From contig LGYU01000016.1 of assembly GCA_001302245.1 (NCBI GenBank), positions 186,001-250,000 of the forward strand: a DNA stretch of 64,000 bases, written 5' to 3'. The DNA is from Chitinophagaceae bacterium PMP191F. Lineage in GTDB: Bacteria; Bacteroidota; Bacteroidia; Chitinophagales; Chitinophagaceae. Shown here in pieces: positions 8,331 to 17,100 of this stretch (its first letter is position 1; each line of letters opens with the position of its first letter). The notes under the pieces were generated by a model. It had not been told where the DNA came from. It was given only the letters and a program-made list of their open reading frames with translations, and did no database searches. The position numbers and the translations under genes were made by a program.

Positions 8331-9026
8331 TTACTCTGCTTTCTGGCAACTTGACTTCGATGAACTGCTGCACTCTTTTGTATTGCTTGCTTGTGCTGTT
8401 GAACCGCTATTTAGTAATTCGTACCCTTTTACTTTGTAGCCTGTTTTGTTAATGGCTACTTCAATGGTTTTTACATCAACTTTTGATTTATTGAAAGTAA
8501 CCAAGCTACTTCTTGTTGCATAAGAGGTTTTATAGGCTAATATACCGTTCACTTTAGACAGTTCATTGTTTACATGCTCTTCGCAACCTTCACAAGTCAT
8601 GCCTTGTATAGTGAACTTAACTTGTTGCTTGTTATCGACAACTGCAAGTTCCGTTGCCGTCGTAGTGGACTTTGGATAGAACACTTTAGCGTATAGTGGA
8701 AATGCCATCATTAAAATAGCAAAGACAGTGACAATACCCAGGAATGCTTTTGACTGAAGGAAAGATGCCTTCCTTGTTGTTTCGCAATTGCACTCTGTAT
8801 CGTTTGTTTTAGCAGGTTTTAGTTTTCCGTACCAAGCAAAGGCAAGGACAGCTATAGATAGTCCTATTAAATAGGGTCGTGCGGGTTCTATCCAAGAAAA
8901 GTTTGCTGCAATGCTGCTACTGCCTGCAAGCAAGGCAACAAAAGGTGCAATGCAACAAAGCGAAGCTGCAATAGCCGATAATATTCCTGCACTTGTGAAT
9001 GTGCCTGATGATTTTAAACTTATCAT
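8331..9026 (-). CDS. merTP: Mercuric transport fusion protein MerTP, cassette 1
   Basis: 231 residues. MerT-like N-terminal half: first helix with the CC pair (ASLCCIAP, Cys24-25), a second helix and a cytosolic Cys pair (CNCETT). A third helix (~95-115) is followed by a MerP-like HMA domain with GMTCEGC (Cys145/148). In the family, MerP Cys residues capture Hg(II) outside and hand it to MerT for import. The start overlaps the arsR stop (ATGA-type overlap), so it is translationally coupled. No merA reductase is present in the window, so the physiological substrate is open; Hg is the family default. Confidence 0.9.
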   Translation of the reverse strand: MISLKSSGTFTSAGILSAIAASLCCIAPFVALLAGSSSIAANFSWIEPARPYLIGLSIAVLAFAWYGKLKPAKTNDTECNCETTRKASFLQSKAFLGIVTVFAILMMAFPLYAKVFYPKSTTTATELAVVDNKQQVKFTIQGMTCEGCEEHVNNELSKVNGILAYKTSYATRSSLVTFNKSKVDVKTIEVAINKTGYKVKGYELLNSGSTAQASNTKECSSSSKSSCQKAE

Positions 9027-9400
9027 ACTGTTTCCAGTTTTTGTGTTTGTTGGTTGATGTGCTTAAAGAAAGGCTTCAAAATCTTTATGTTCTCTTGGGT
9101 AAGTGAGTAATAAATGGTTTGTCCTTCTTTTCTTGCTTCTACAATGTTGCCATCTTTCAATTTGCGTAAGTGCTGTGATACTGCCGGAATGCTCATGCCT
9201 AAAATATCGGCAAGGTCACAAGGGCATAGCTCTTTTTCTTCTTCCAATAGATAAACAATCTTCAGCCTTACTTCGTTACCTGCCAATGCCAAGATATTTG
9301 AAAGGCTTACAAATGATTTTTGTGCCGTCTTCAACTTGCCTTTACAATTCTTAATCTGCTCCTGGTCGGCAAAAAGTCTGATACATGTATTGTCATTCAT
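9023..9400 (-). CDS. ArsR/SmtB-family metal sensor of merTP cassette 1
   Basis: 125 residues with a winged helix-turn-helix. ELCPCDLADILGMS (residues ~58-71) has the Cys pair in the position of the ArsR alpha-3 metal site (family ELCVCDL), and SIPAVSQHLRKLKDGNIVEARKEGQTIYYSL forms the recognition helix and wing. A further Cys is in the N-terminus (NTCIRLFAD). It should repress its own operon (arsR-merTP-GDCCVxC) until metal binds. A perfect dyad at 9423-9444, 23 bp upstream of the start, is the likely operator. Confidence 0.9.
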   Translation of the reverse strand: MNDNTCIRLFADQEQIKNCKGKLKTAQKSFVSLSNILALAGNEVRLKIVYLLEEEKELCPCDLADILGMSIPAVSQHLRKLKDGNIVEARKEGQTIYYSLTQENIKILKPFFKHINQQTQKLETV

Positions 9401-9422
9401 GCAGCGAAGGTAACAAAAAAAC

Positions 9423-9444
9423 TATTTAAGCAAATTCTTAAATA
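9423..9444. promoter_or_regulatory. ArsR operator dyad, cassette 1
   Basis: TATTTAAG-CAAATT-CTTAAATA: 8-bp perfect arms with a 6-bp spacer. The same arms and spacer length occur upstream of the second arsR at 29182-29203 although the surrounding DNA differs. It lies where the -33 region would be, upstream of a TTACCTTCG that resembles the -7 element. Confidence 0.8.
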
Positions 9445-9500
9445 TGAGCTAGGCCTATTTTAACAATGGTAAGCTATTCAAAGTTGTATTGGATAGTGCT

Positions 9501-11477
9501 CTAAACCTTGATTTTCTGAATGCGGACAGCATTTAAAATTGCTAACAGTGCTACTCCTACATCTGCTATTACTGCTTCCCAAAGATTGGCAACACCACCT
9601 GCTCCTAAGATGAGCACTACAATCTTTACACCCATAGCTAAAAAAATGTTTTGCCAAACAATGTTGCGTGTAATCTTTCCCACCCTGATTGCCGAAACGA
9701 TTTTGGAAGGCTGGTCGTTTTGAATAACAACATCTGCTGTTTCTATTGTGGCATCACTTCCTAAACCGCCCATTGCAATGCCTGCATCTGCTAAAGCAAC
9801 TACCGGTGCATCGTTTACACCATCACCAACAAATGCAATGTGTCTGCCTTCGTTCTTTAGCTGTTGTACTTTTTCTACTTTTCCTTCGGGCAATAAATCA
9901 CCATAACCATTGTCTATGCCAATTGCCTTTGCCACCTGGTCAACTACTTTTTGCTTGTCGCCTGATAACATCACTGTTTTTATGTTCAGGTCATGCATAG
10001 CCTTGATAGCCTGTACTGCATCTTCTTTTACTTCGTCGGCTATGGTAATGTAGCCTGCATATTTATTATTGATTGCTACAACTACAATGGTATCTACAAT
10101 GTTTTCTGCTTCCGAAGGATAAGAGATATTGAACCTTTTGAGCAGTTTTAAATTGCCTGCTAAAACTTCCTTACCTTCAACTGTTCCTTTCAAGCCATGA
10201 CCCGCAATCTCTTCTACATTCGTTGCTTTGGTATTATCTTCTGTATTGCCTGCATAGTCAACCACTGCTTTGCCGACAGGGTGTGTTGAGTTGCGTTCTA
10301 ATGCTGCTGTAATTCTTACTAACTCTTTTTCATCAATTCCACTGCCTACAACTTTCTGTACTTTGAAAACGCCTTTGGTTAGTGTGCCTGTTTTATCCAT
10401 CACCACAGTATCAACCTTTGTCATTACATCCAAGAAGTTGCCACCTTTAAATAGTATTCCGTTTCTGGATGCTAAACCTATTCCGCCAAAATAGCCTAAT
10501 GGTATTGACACAACCAATGCACAAGGACAACTAATCACCAGGAACACCAATGCCCTGTAGAACCATGTATAGAAAACATAATTGTCAACAATGAAGTAAG
10601 GCACAACACAGACTGCAAGAGCTAAAAAGAATACGATGGGTGTGTAGACTTTGGCAAACCGTGAAATGAATAGCTGTGTTTGTGATTTACGTGCTGTGGC
10701 ATCCTGTACCATTTCCAAGATGCGGCTTAGCTTACTGTCTTTAAAAGCTGATGTTACTTTTACCTGTGAAACGGTATTAAGGTTTATCATTCCTGCTAAA
10801 ACCTGTTCTCCTTTGTATTTCGTATCGGGTCTGCTTTCTCCTGTAAGTGCTGCTGTATTGAATGAAGCATTTTCTGAAATCAGTTCACCATCTAAAGCCA
10901 CTTTCTCACCTGGCTTTATTTCTATGGTTTCTCCAATGCTTACCTGTGACGGATTTACTACCTGTGTATTGTTATTCCTAACGACTGTTACTTCATCGGG
11001 TCGAATGTCAAGCAGGGCTTTAATATTTCTCTTTGCCCTGTTTACTGCTGCACTTTGAAACCATTCTCCAATCTGATAGAAAAGCATTACTGCAACACCT
11101 TCTTCAAATTCACCAATAGCAAATGCTCCAATGGTTGCAACACTCATTAGAACGAACTCATTGAATACGTCTCCACGTTTTGATTTGCGAAATGCCAATG
11201 CCAATACTTCTCTACCTGCAAGCAGGTATGCTACCAAGTTAATAGTTAGTCCTACCGGTTTGCTTAGCTCTATTCTGAAACCATACTCCAGCACCAAAAT
11301 GATTGTAAGTATTACAAATGACAACAGCAAATCCCAATGTGCTCTCAAGCTATCTTTATCTACTTCAACCTTTGGCGGTTGTACATCTGATGTTGTTTGA
11401 TACTGGTCAGACGGATTATCTGTAATTTTCGATAACTCGTCTAACTGCAAACTCTTGTCTTTATTTGTGTCTGCCAT
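9501..11477 (-). CDS. cadA: Zn/Cd/Pb-type P1B ATPase
   Basis: 658 residues. ATP-driven export of divalent soft metals across the inner membrane. Motifs in order: phosphatase loop TGES, membrane metal site SCPCALVVS (CPC of P1B type), phosphorylation site DKTGT, HP locus (STHPVGKA) and GDGVNDAPVVALADAGIAMG. The C-terminal helix has the Asp typical of Zn/Cd/Pb pumps (VIADVGVAL). The N-terminus is acidic and lacks an HMA CxxC domain. The start at 11477 lies 6 bp after the neighbouring membrane-protein gene. Substrate class is from the CPC-plus-Asp pattern; the exact metal is not determined. Confidence 0.92.
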   Translation of the reverse strand: MADTNKDKSLQLDELSKITDNPSDQYQTTSDVQPPKVEVDKDSLRAHWDLLLSFVILTIILVLEYGFRIELSKPVGLTINLVAYLLAGREVLALAFRKSKRGDVFNEFVLMSVATIGAFAIGEFEEGVAVMLFYQIGEWFQSAAVNRAKRNIKALLDIRPDEVTVVRNNNTQVVNPSQVSIGETIEIKPGEKVALDGELISENASFNTAALTGESRPDTKYKGEQVLAGMINLNTVSQVKVTSAFKDSKLSRILEMVQDATARKSQTQLFISRFAKVYTPIVFFLALAVCVVPYFIVDNYVFYTWFYRALVFLVISCPCALVVSIPLGYFGGIGLASRNGILFKGGNFLDVMTKVDTVVMDKTGTLTKGVFKVQKVVGSGIDEKELVRITAALERNSTHPVGKAVVDYAGNTEDNTKATNVEEIAGHGLKGTVEGKEVLAGNLKLLKRFNISYPSEAENIVDTIVVVAINNKYAGYITIADEVKEDAVQAIKAMHDLNIKTVMLSGDKQKVVDQVAKAIGIDNGYGDLLPEGKVEKVQQLKNEGRHIAFVGDGVNDAPVVALADAGIAMGGLGSDATIETADVVIQNDQPSKIVSAIRVGKITRNIVWQNIFLAMGVKIVVLILGAGGVANLWEAVIADVGVALLAILNAVRIQKIKV

Positions 11478-11483
11478 AATTTA

Positions 11484-12098
11484 CTATTTAATGAGAAATG
11501 AAAGAATACCTGTTATGACCAGCGTGAAACCTGTAATGATACCGGCTTTATGTTCCAATGAATGCCAACTAAGTTTCAAGATGCCTTTGTAAGCATAGCG
11601 AACCAATAGCACCATGCCTGTTGTAGTTACCAGTAAATATGTTGCTGCAATCAGTATGACCAGCCATGTGCCGACAGCTCCTGCCAATAAGAAATAGACT
11701 TCTATTTCCATGCAGGGAGAAAAGAACATTGCTATAACCAATGCTGTTATGATGGCGGCTTTTGTCTTTTGCTTCTTCAGTTCGTCGTTTATATGAAAGT
11801 GTTTGTGTACGTGGTGACGGTAGATGAAGATTAAACCAATTGCAATTAGTATTATTGGAGCTATAATGTTTGTAAAATGAGTAAGACTGTCATCCAGTTT
11901 TGAACCCAGGAGACTTAAAACAACTCCTATCAATACTGTACTAATGCCGTGAGCTAAAGCAAAAACCAAAGTAACTTTTGTAACTTCTTCTAAGGACCAT
12001 TGCTCTTTTCTGCCAATAGCTATTACAGGCAGCCAATGATTGGGAATGACTGCATGTAGTAAACTTATGATTAAGCTGCCTGTAATGATGCTAAGCAT
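11484..12098 (-). CDS. Polytopic membrane protein, possible metal transporter
   Basis: 204 residues with about six hydrophobic segments. Helix 1 has HAVIPNHWLP, helix 2 ALAHGIST, and a cytosolic loop is His-rich (YRHHVHKHFHINDELKKQKTK). A SPCMEIE motif follows in helix 4. The His motifs in helices and loop resemble NicO/UreH-like (LysE-superfamily) nickel/cobalt or metal exporters, but I cannot assign the family firmly. It sits directly upstream of the P-type ATPase (6-bp gap) and overlaps the preceding small membrane gene by 8 bp, so it is part of one operon. Confidence 0.7.
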   Translation of the reverse strand: MLSIITGSLIISLLHAVIPNHWLPVIAIGRKEQWSLEEVTKVTLVFALAHGISTVLIGVVLSLLGSKLDDSLTHFTNIIAPIILIAIGLIFIYRHHVHKHFHINDELKKQKTKAAIITALVIAMFFSPCMEIEVYFLLAGAVGTWLVILIAATYLLVTTTGMVLLVRYAYKGILKLSWHSLEHKAGIITGFTLVITGILSFLIK

Positions 12099-12330
12099 TT
12101 CGTGCTTTTTGATTTAGAGTGTTTCTGGTGCGAAGACCGTAATAAAGAAGTATCACTGTCAGAATGATTGATAGTACCAGCATGGTTTTGTGTGATGCTG
12201 CTGTGATAGTGAAACCAAATATTTGTATCGGGTATTTATCAATCATCAAAAAGAAAACATCATCAATAATGTCTTTTGCAAAGAAGCCTGCTAAGAAGAT
12301 AGCAAGTATTTTTTTGGAAGATATTTTCAT
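12091..12330 (-). CDS. Small two-helix membrane protein, unknown
   Basis: 79 residues with two hydrophobic spans, about 8-30 and 45-65, and a basic C-terminus (RTRNTLNQKARNA). The helices flank a loop with DKYPIQIFG. No known domain. Its 3' end overlaps the start of the next membrane protein, which supports it being real and co-translated. Function unknown. Confidence 0.6.
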   Translation of the reverse strand: MKISSKKILAIFLAGFFAKDIIDDVFFLMIDKYPIQIFGFTITAASHKTMLVLSIILTVILLYYGLRTRNTLNQKARNA

Positions 12331-12368
12331 AACTATTTTGTTTGATGTTATAAGAAATGTGTTTGTTT

Positions 12369-12824
12369 CTATTTGCCTTTCTTACCTGCTGCTGCTCTCC
12401 TGATTATTAATTCGATGGCTTTTTGCTTGTCGCTTACCAATGGGTCAAGCTCTGCCTTTATAATGCCCAATGAAGAAACGCCTATGCCTAATACACCTTC
12501 GATGCTGTTCAAATCATCTTCTTCTGTGGTTGCCACTACACTTGCACCGTATGGGTCTGCCGTGCCGCTTACAACAGAAGGAAAATGAATGTTTATACCA
12601 GTAATGTTTGCACCACTACTTTCTACTGTTTCTTCAATTTTGTTGAAAGGCAATTTCTGTACATCGTAGTTGATGTTTATTTTTGCATGGCTACTTTCGT
12701 TTTCTTCAATGGCCATTACACTTTCAACACCTTCCAATTGTTTTAGTGCCGCATCAATTTGCTTGTTCCATTCGTTGTTCAATCCTGGCTTATGAATGTT
12801 TAGAAATAAGAGTGTTGCTTCCAT
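12369..12824 (-). CDS. HMA-like fold protein lacking CXXC
   Basis: 151 residues. The N-terminal half follows the beta-alpha-beta pattern of HMA domains (ATLLFLNIHK, then a helix to GVESVMAIEENESSHAKININYD, second helix LPFNKIEETVESSGANITGINIHFP) but has no cysteine. The C-terminal part includes GVSSLGIIKAELDPLVSDKQKAIELIIRRAAA. It lies 24 bp downstream of cusB, so it probably works with the efflux complex, but without metal thiolates its role is uncertain. Confidence 0.65.
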   Translation of the reverse strand: MEATLLFLNIHKPGLNNEWNKQIDAALKQLEGVESVMAIEENESSHAKININYDVQKLPFNKIEETVESSGANITGINIHFPSVVSGTADPYGASVVATTEEDDLNSIEGVLGIGVSSLGIIKAELDPLVSDKQKAIELIIRRAAAGKKGK

Positions 12825-12848
12825 AACAATATCAAGTTTGGGTCTGAT

Positions 12849-14159
12849 TTATTCTTCTTCTTCTCCACCACCTTTTGCTTTTGATAAAATGTAGTTTGCT
12901 CCTTTTACGACAATCTTTTCTTTATCAGGAAGCTCGCTAATGGGAGTAATTTTGATGTAACCTAATTCACTAACACCCGTAACGACTTCTACCATTTTGA
13001 AGCGTACTGATTTCTCATCTTGTTCACCCTTTTCTTTGCCTTCTGCCTTTTCCTTTTCTTCAGCTTCTTCACTACCTTTTTCTTTTTTTTCTGCTGCTTC
13101 ACTATTTTCTTCATCCACGACAAAAATGTAGTTCTTGCCTTCTGACTGCACTACTGCATCTACAGGAATTGCCATAACCTGTTCGCTGCCAACACTGATT
13201 AAAGCAGTAACATACATTCCAGGGATGAGCCTGTATGTATTGGCATTCTCAATGATTGCATGAACAACAATGCCTTTGCTTTCGTTCTCGAAAGATTTAT
13301 TTACGCCATAGACCCTGCCTGTGATTTCCCTGTTGTCCTGATTGGTTAAAGTGAAGGTCACCTTCTGCCCATTCCTAACTCTAAAAAGGTCTTTTTCAAA
13401 TACAGTAAGGTCAGCATGGATTTGTGAATTGTCTATGATTTCCATTAAGGAGTTGCCGGGTTGAGCATAAGCCCCTGTGTTTACCAAGATGTGACCTACT
13501 GTGCCACTGATGGGAGCATACACATTAATTCTTGTAATGATGCTGCCCCTTGATACTGTGCCGGAATTGATGCCTAATTGCTTTAGCTGTGCTTCCAGTG
13601 TTGTTATCCTTGCTCTTTCGGTATTGTAGTTTGCCTGTGCTTCCTGCAACTTTTTCTTTATGCCTGCACCTGCTTCATCCAATTCTTTTTGTCTTTGCAA
13701 CTCGGCTGCGGTGTAAGAGAAAGAATTTTTAGCGGTCAAGTAGTTTTCCTGAATAGTAACTAATTCAGTATTTTCTATTACTGCCAATACCTGCCCTTTC
13801 TTAACTTGTTGCCCTTCTATCGGTACAATTCTCCTGATAACCCCACCTGCCAAAACATTTACATCAGCTCTCTTTTGTGGTGGTACTGCAAGCTGACCAC
13901 TTGCCTTTACTACCTGGCTTAAATTCTTTAGTTCTATTGTGCCATACTCAATGCCTACGGCTTCGATCTGTGCCTGTGTAAGCTCTATGCCTTCTTCGGC
14001 TTCTTCTGTTTTTGTGGTTTCCTTCTTTTCTGTTGCCGTTTCTTCAGTAGTCTTCTTGTCCGAACAACCGGTAAGAATGATGGATGCACCTATGCAAAGA
14101 ATTAGCAGGATGCTTTTATAGAATGATGATGACATTTTATCTATGCTTTTATAGTTCAT
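12849..14159 (-). CDS. cusB: Periplasmic adaptor (CusB/CzcB) of RND pump
   Basis: About 436 residues. Lipoprotein signal ending ILTGCSDKK, an acidic linker (ETATEKKETTKTEEAEEG), a barrel-sandwich/lipoyl part (RIVPIEGQQVKKGQVLAVIENTEL), a coiled-coil hairpin (~150-200) and a beta-barrel (YAPISGTVGHILVNTGAYAQPG). A long Glu/Lys-rich stretch (EKKEKGSEEAEEKEKAEGKEK) is inserted near residues 355-385, and the C-terminus is acidic. It links the inner-membrane pump to the outer-membrane factor. I take the start at 14159 right after the pump stop; ATG 14135 is an alternative. Confidence 0.85.
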   Translation of the reverse strand: MNYKSIDKMSSSFYKSILLILCIGASIILTGCSDKKTTEETATEKKETTKTEEAEEGIELTQAQIEAVGIEYGTIELKNLSQVVKASGQLAVPPQKRADVNVLAGGVIRRIVPIEGQQVKKGQVLAVIENTELVTIQENYLTAKNSFSYTAAELQRQKELDEAGAGIKKKLQEAQANYNTERARITTLEAQLKQLGINSGTVSRGSIITRINVYAPISGTVGHILVNTGAYAQPGNSLMEIIDNSQIHADLTVFEKDLFRVRNGQKVTFTLTNQDNREITGRVYGVNKSFENESKGIVVHAIIENANTYRLIPGMYVTALISVGSEQVMAIPVDAVVQSEGKNYIFVVDEENSEAAEKKEKGSEEAEEKEKAEGKEKGEQDEKSVRFKMVEVVTGVSELGYIKITPISELPDKEKIVVKGANYILSKAKGGGEEEE

Positions 14160-14160
14160 G

Positions 14161-17100
14161 TTATTGCTGACCATTTAGGTATTTAAGATTGATTACTGCC
14201 TCGTTCAACTGTTGCAATGCTTCCAGGTATTGCAGTTTAATCTGCATTGCCTGTGTTAAGTTCTGCACCATTTCAACATAACTGATTTCGCCTTTGCTGA
14301 AAGCAAAACGTGCAATACGTATTTGCTCATTTGCCAAACTGATGCCTTCTGTCTGGTAATAATCTACCCGCTCTCTGTGCTTGAGGTATTGCTGGTAGGT
14401 TGACTGATATTCAGATGTTAGTTGCCATTGGGCCCTGTTAAGGTCCTGCTGCGCAATAGCTACATTCAACTTTTCTGCTTCTACTCTCGCTTTGTATGGT
14501 TTTGTAAACAAAGGCAGTGACATTCCTAACTCAACACCTGCTATACGAGTGCCAGGGAAATAGTTGCGATTGATTTTTGCAGGGTCAAAACCTTTTACAA
14601 CAAGCTGGTGATTGTAACCAATGGAAAACTCCGGTAGCCTTTTTGTTCTTTCTAATGCTACTCTTGATTGAGCAACATTTATGTTTTGCATGTGATACGT
14701 CAATATAGGATTTTGATTAGCCGCCGTATCAAAAGAAATGGTTTCAGAAGGGTAAAAAGTTTTGTCTGTTGTGTCAATGGCTATGTCACCTGTGACATTT
14801 GTTTGCTGTCTTATCAGGGTTTCATATACTCTTAAATCTGCCAACGATTCTTTCTTCTGTAGCCGGATTTCAAACGATTGGTTTTGTGCTGTGAGCCTTT
14901 CAAGGTTTGATGTTTCGCCTACTTTGTACCGGATGTTTGCTTTGGATGAAAAGTCTGTATAAACACTATCCAAGTAGTTAAGCAATCTCAATCTTTCGAC
15001 CGTGTATAGGTAATTGTAATAAGCAAGCTTGATGTTACGCACTATTTCTGCTTCGGTAACCTGCTTATTTGCTTCTGCCAATTTGGTTTGCTGCTGATAT
15101 ACGTTTCGCTGTGTCTTGTAAACACCAGGCAAAGAGAATGATTGAGAAACACCGATAGAGTTATCAATGTTGCCGCCGCTTGTAGGGTCTTGCGTTACAG
15201 TGAAGTTTGTTTTTGGTAAATCAACGGCTGTATTTTGCATGGTTCTGTTTTGTTGTATCTCCAAACCTGAACGGCGAAGCTGCGGATTGTTTGCTCTTGC
15301 CTGCTGTATCAAGTTCTCCAAAGTTGGATTTCTTGATTGTGCATGGAGCTTTCCAAACAAGCCTAAGGAAGCAACCAAAATAACTAGAGGTAGTTTGTTA
15401 GATTGTAGAATTACCTTCTTGGTTCTGAACTTTTTCGATATTAAAACGTATAAGCTGGGCAGTACAAAAAGCGTAAGCAGGGTTGCAGTAAGCAGCCCAC
15501 CTATAACAACTGTTGCCAATGGCTTTTGTACCTCACCGCCTGCACCTGTTGATAATGCCATAGGCAAGAACCCAAGCGAAGCAACTGCAGCCGTCATTAC
15601 TACCGGTCTTAACCGAACTTTTGTGCCTTCCATCACCCGTTGGTTTATGTCTTCCATGCCTTCCTTTTTAAGTTGATTGAAATACCCTATCAGTACAATT
15701 CCATTTAGAACAGCTACACCAAATAATGCAATGAAACCTACACCGGCTGAAATGCTGAAAGGCATACCCCTGATTAATAAAGCAAATACACCGCCTATTG
15801 CTGAAAGCGGAACGGCAGTGAATATGAGCAAGGTTTGAGGAATTGACTTGAAAGTTACATAAAGCAGCACAAGGATTAATAACAAGGCAACAGGCACTGC
15901 TATTGATAGCCTTGACTTGGCTTCTTTCAGGTTCTGAAATTCGCCACCATAAGTGATGTAATAACCTGCCGGAAGTTTTAATTCTTTGTCCAGCTTCTCT
16001 TGTATTTCTTCTACTGTGCTTTCTACGTCTCTGCCCCTTACATTAAAACCTACAAACGTTCTACGCTTCCCGTTTTCTCTTGATACCTGTGCCGGTGCTT
16101 CTTTGAACTGAATGTTTGCTACCTGATTTAACGGCACTTTGTTACCTGATGGAAGCGGTATATAAAGGTTCTCAATGTTTGTTACATCTTCTCTTAGGTT
16201 TCGCTGAAGCCGAACTACCATGTCAAACCTTTTTTCCCCTTCAAACACAACACCTGCTGTACTACCCGCAAAGGCAGTTTGCAAAATGGTATTCACATCA
16301 TTGATGCTTAACCCGTATTGTGCCATCTTATCCCTGTTGTACTCTACCGTTATTTGCGGCAATCCTGTAACTCTTTCAACAAAGGGCTCACTTACTCCTT
16401 TGACAGGGGCAATGATTTTGGATATTCTGTTTGCCTGCTGTGCAAGAATGTCTAAATCGTCACCAAATATTTTTATTGCCACATCCTGCCTGATGCCGGA
16501 TAAAAGTTCATTGAACCGCATTTGCATGGGCTGTGTAATTTCTACCCTAAGCCCAGGGAGAATTGATAGTGCTTCTTCCATTTTCTCCATCATTTCTTCT
16601 CTTGTCTCTGCACTGGTCCAATCTTCTTTTGGCTTCATGGCTACCATCATATCTGCTCTTTCAACCGGCATGGGATCTGTTGGTATTTCTGCACTACCTA
16701 TTCTTGTTACCACCTGCTTTACTTCAGGGAATTGTTTCTTTAAAATCCTTTCTGCTTTGGAGAACATCGCAACTGTTTGTGTTAATGATGTTCCCTGCAT
16801 CATGGAAACTTCTACGGTTAAATCGCCTTCTTCCAATGTTGGTATAAACTGACCGCCCATCCTGTTGAAGACTACGAGTGACAAAATGAATAATGCAAAA
16901 GCAATCAGCACTGTTGTTACTTTCCACTTTAGTACGGTACGCAAAGCAGGTTCGTAAATCCTATGCAATGCATTCATTATTTTATCAGAAATGGATTTCT
17001 TGTGAACGGTGCTCTTACTTAAAAATAAAGCACTCATCATAGGCACATAAGTGAGTGATAGAATGAAAGCGCCCAAGATGGCAAAAGCAACTGTTTGAGC

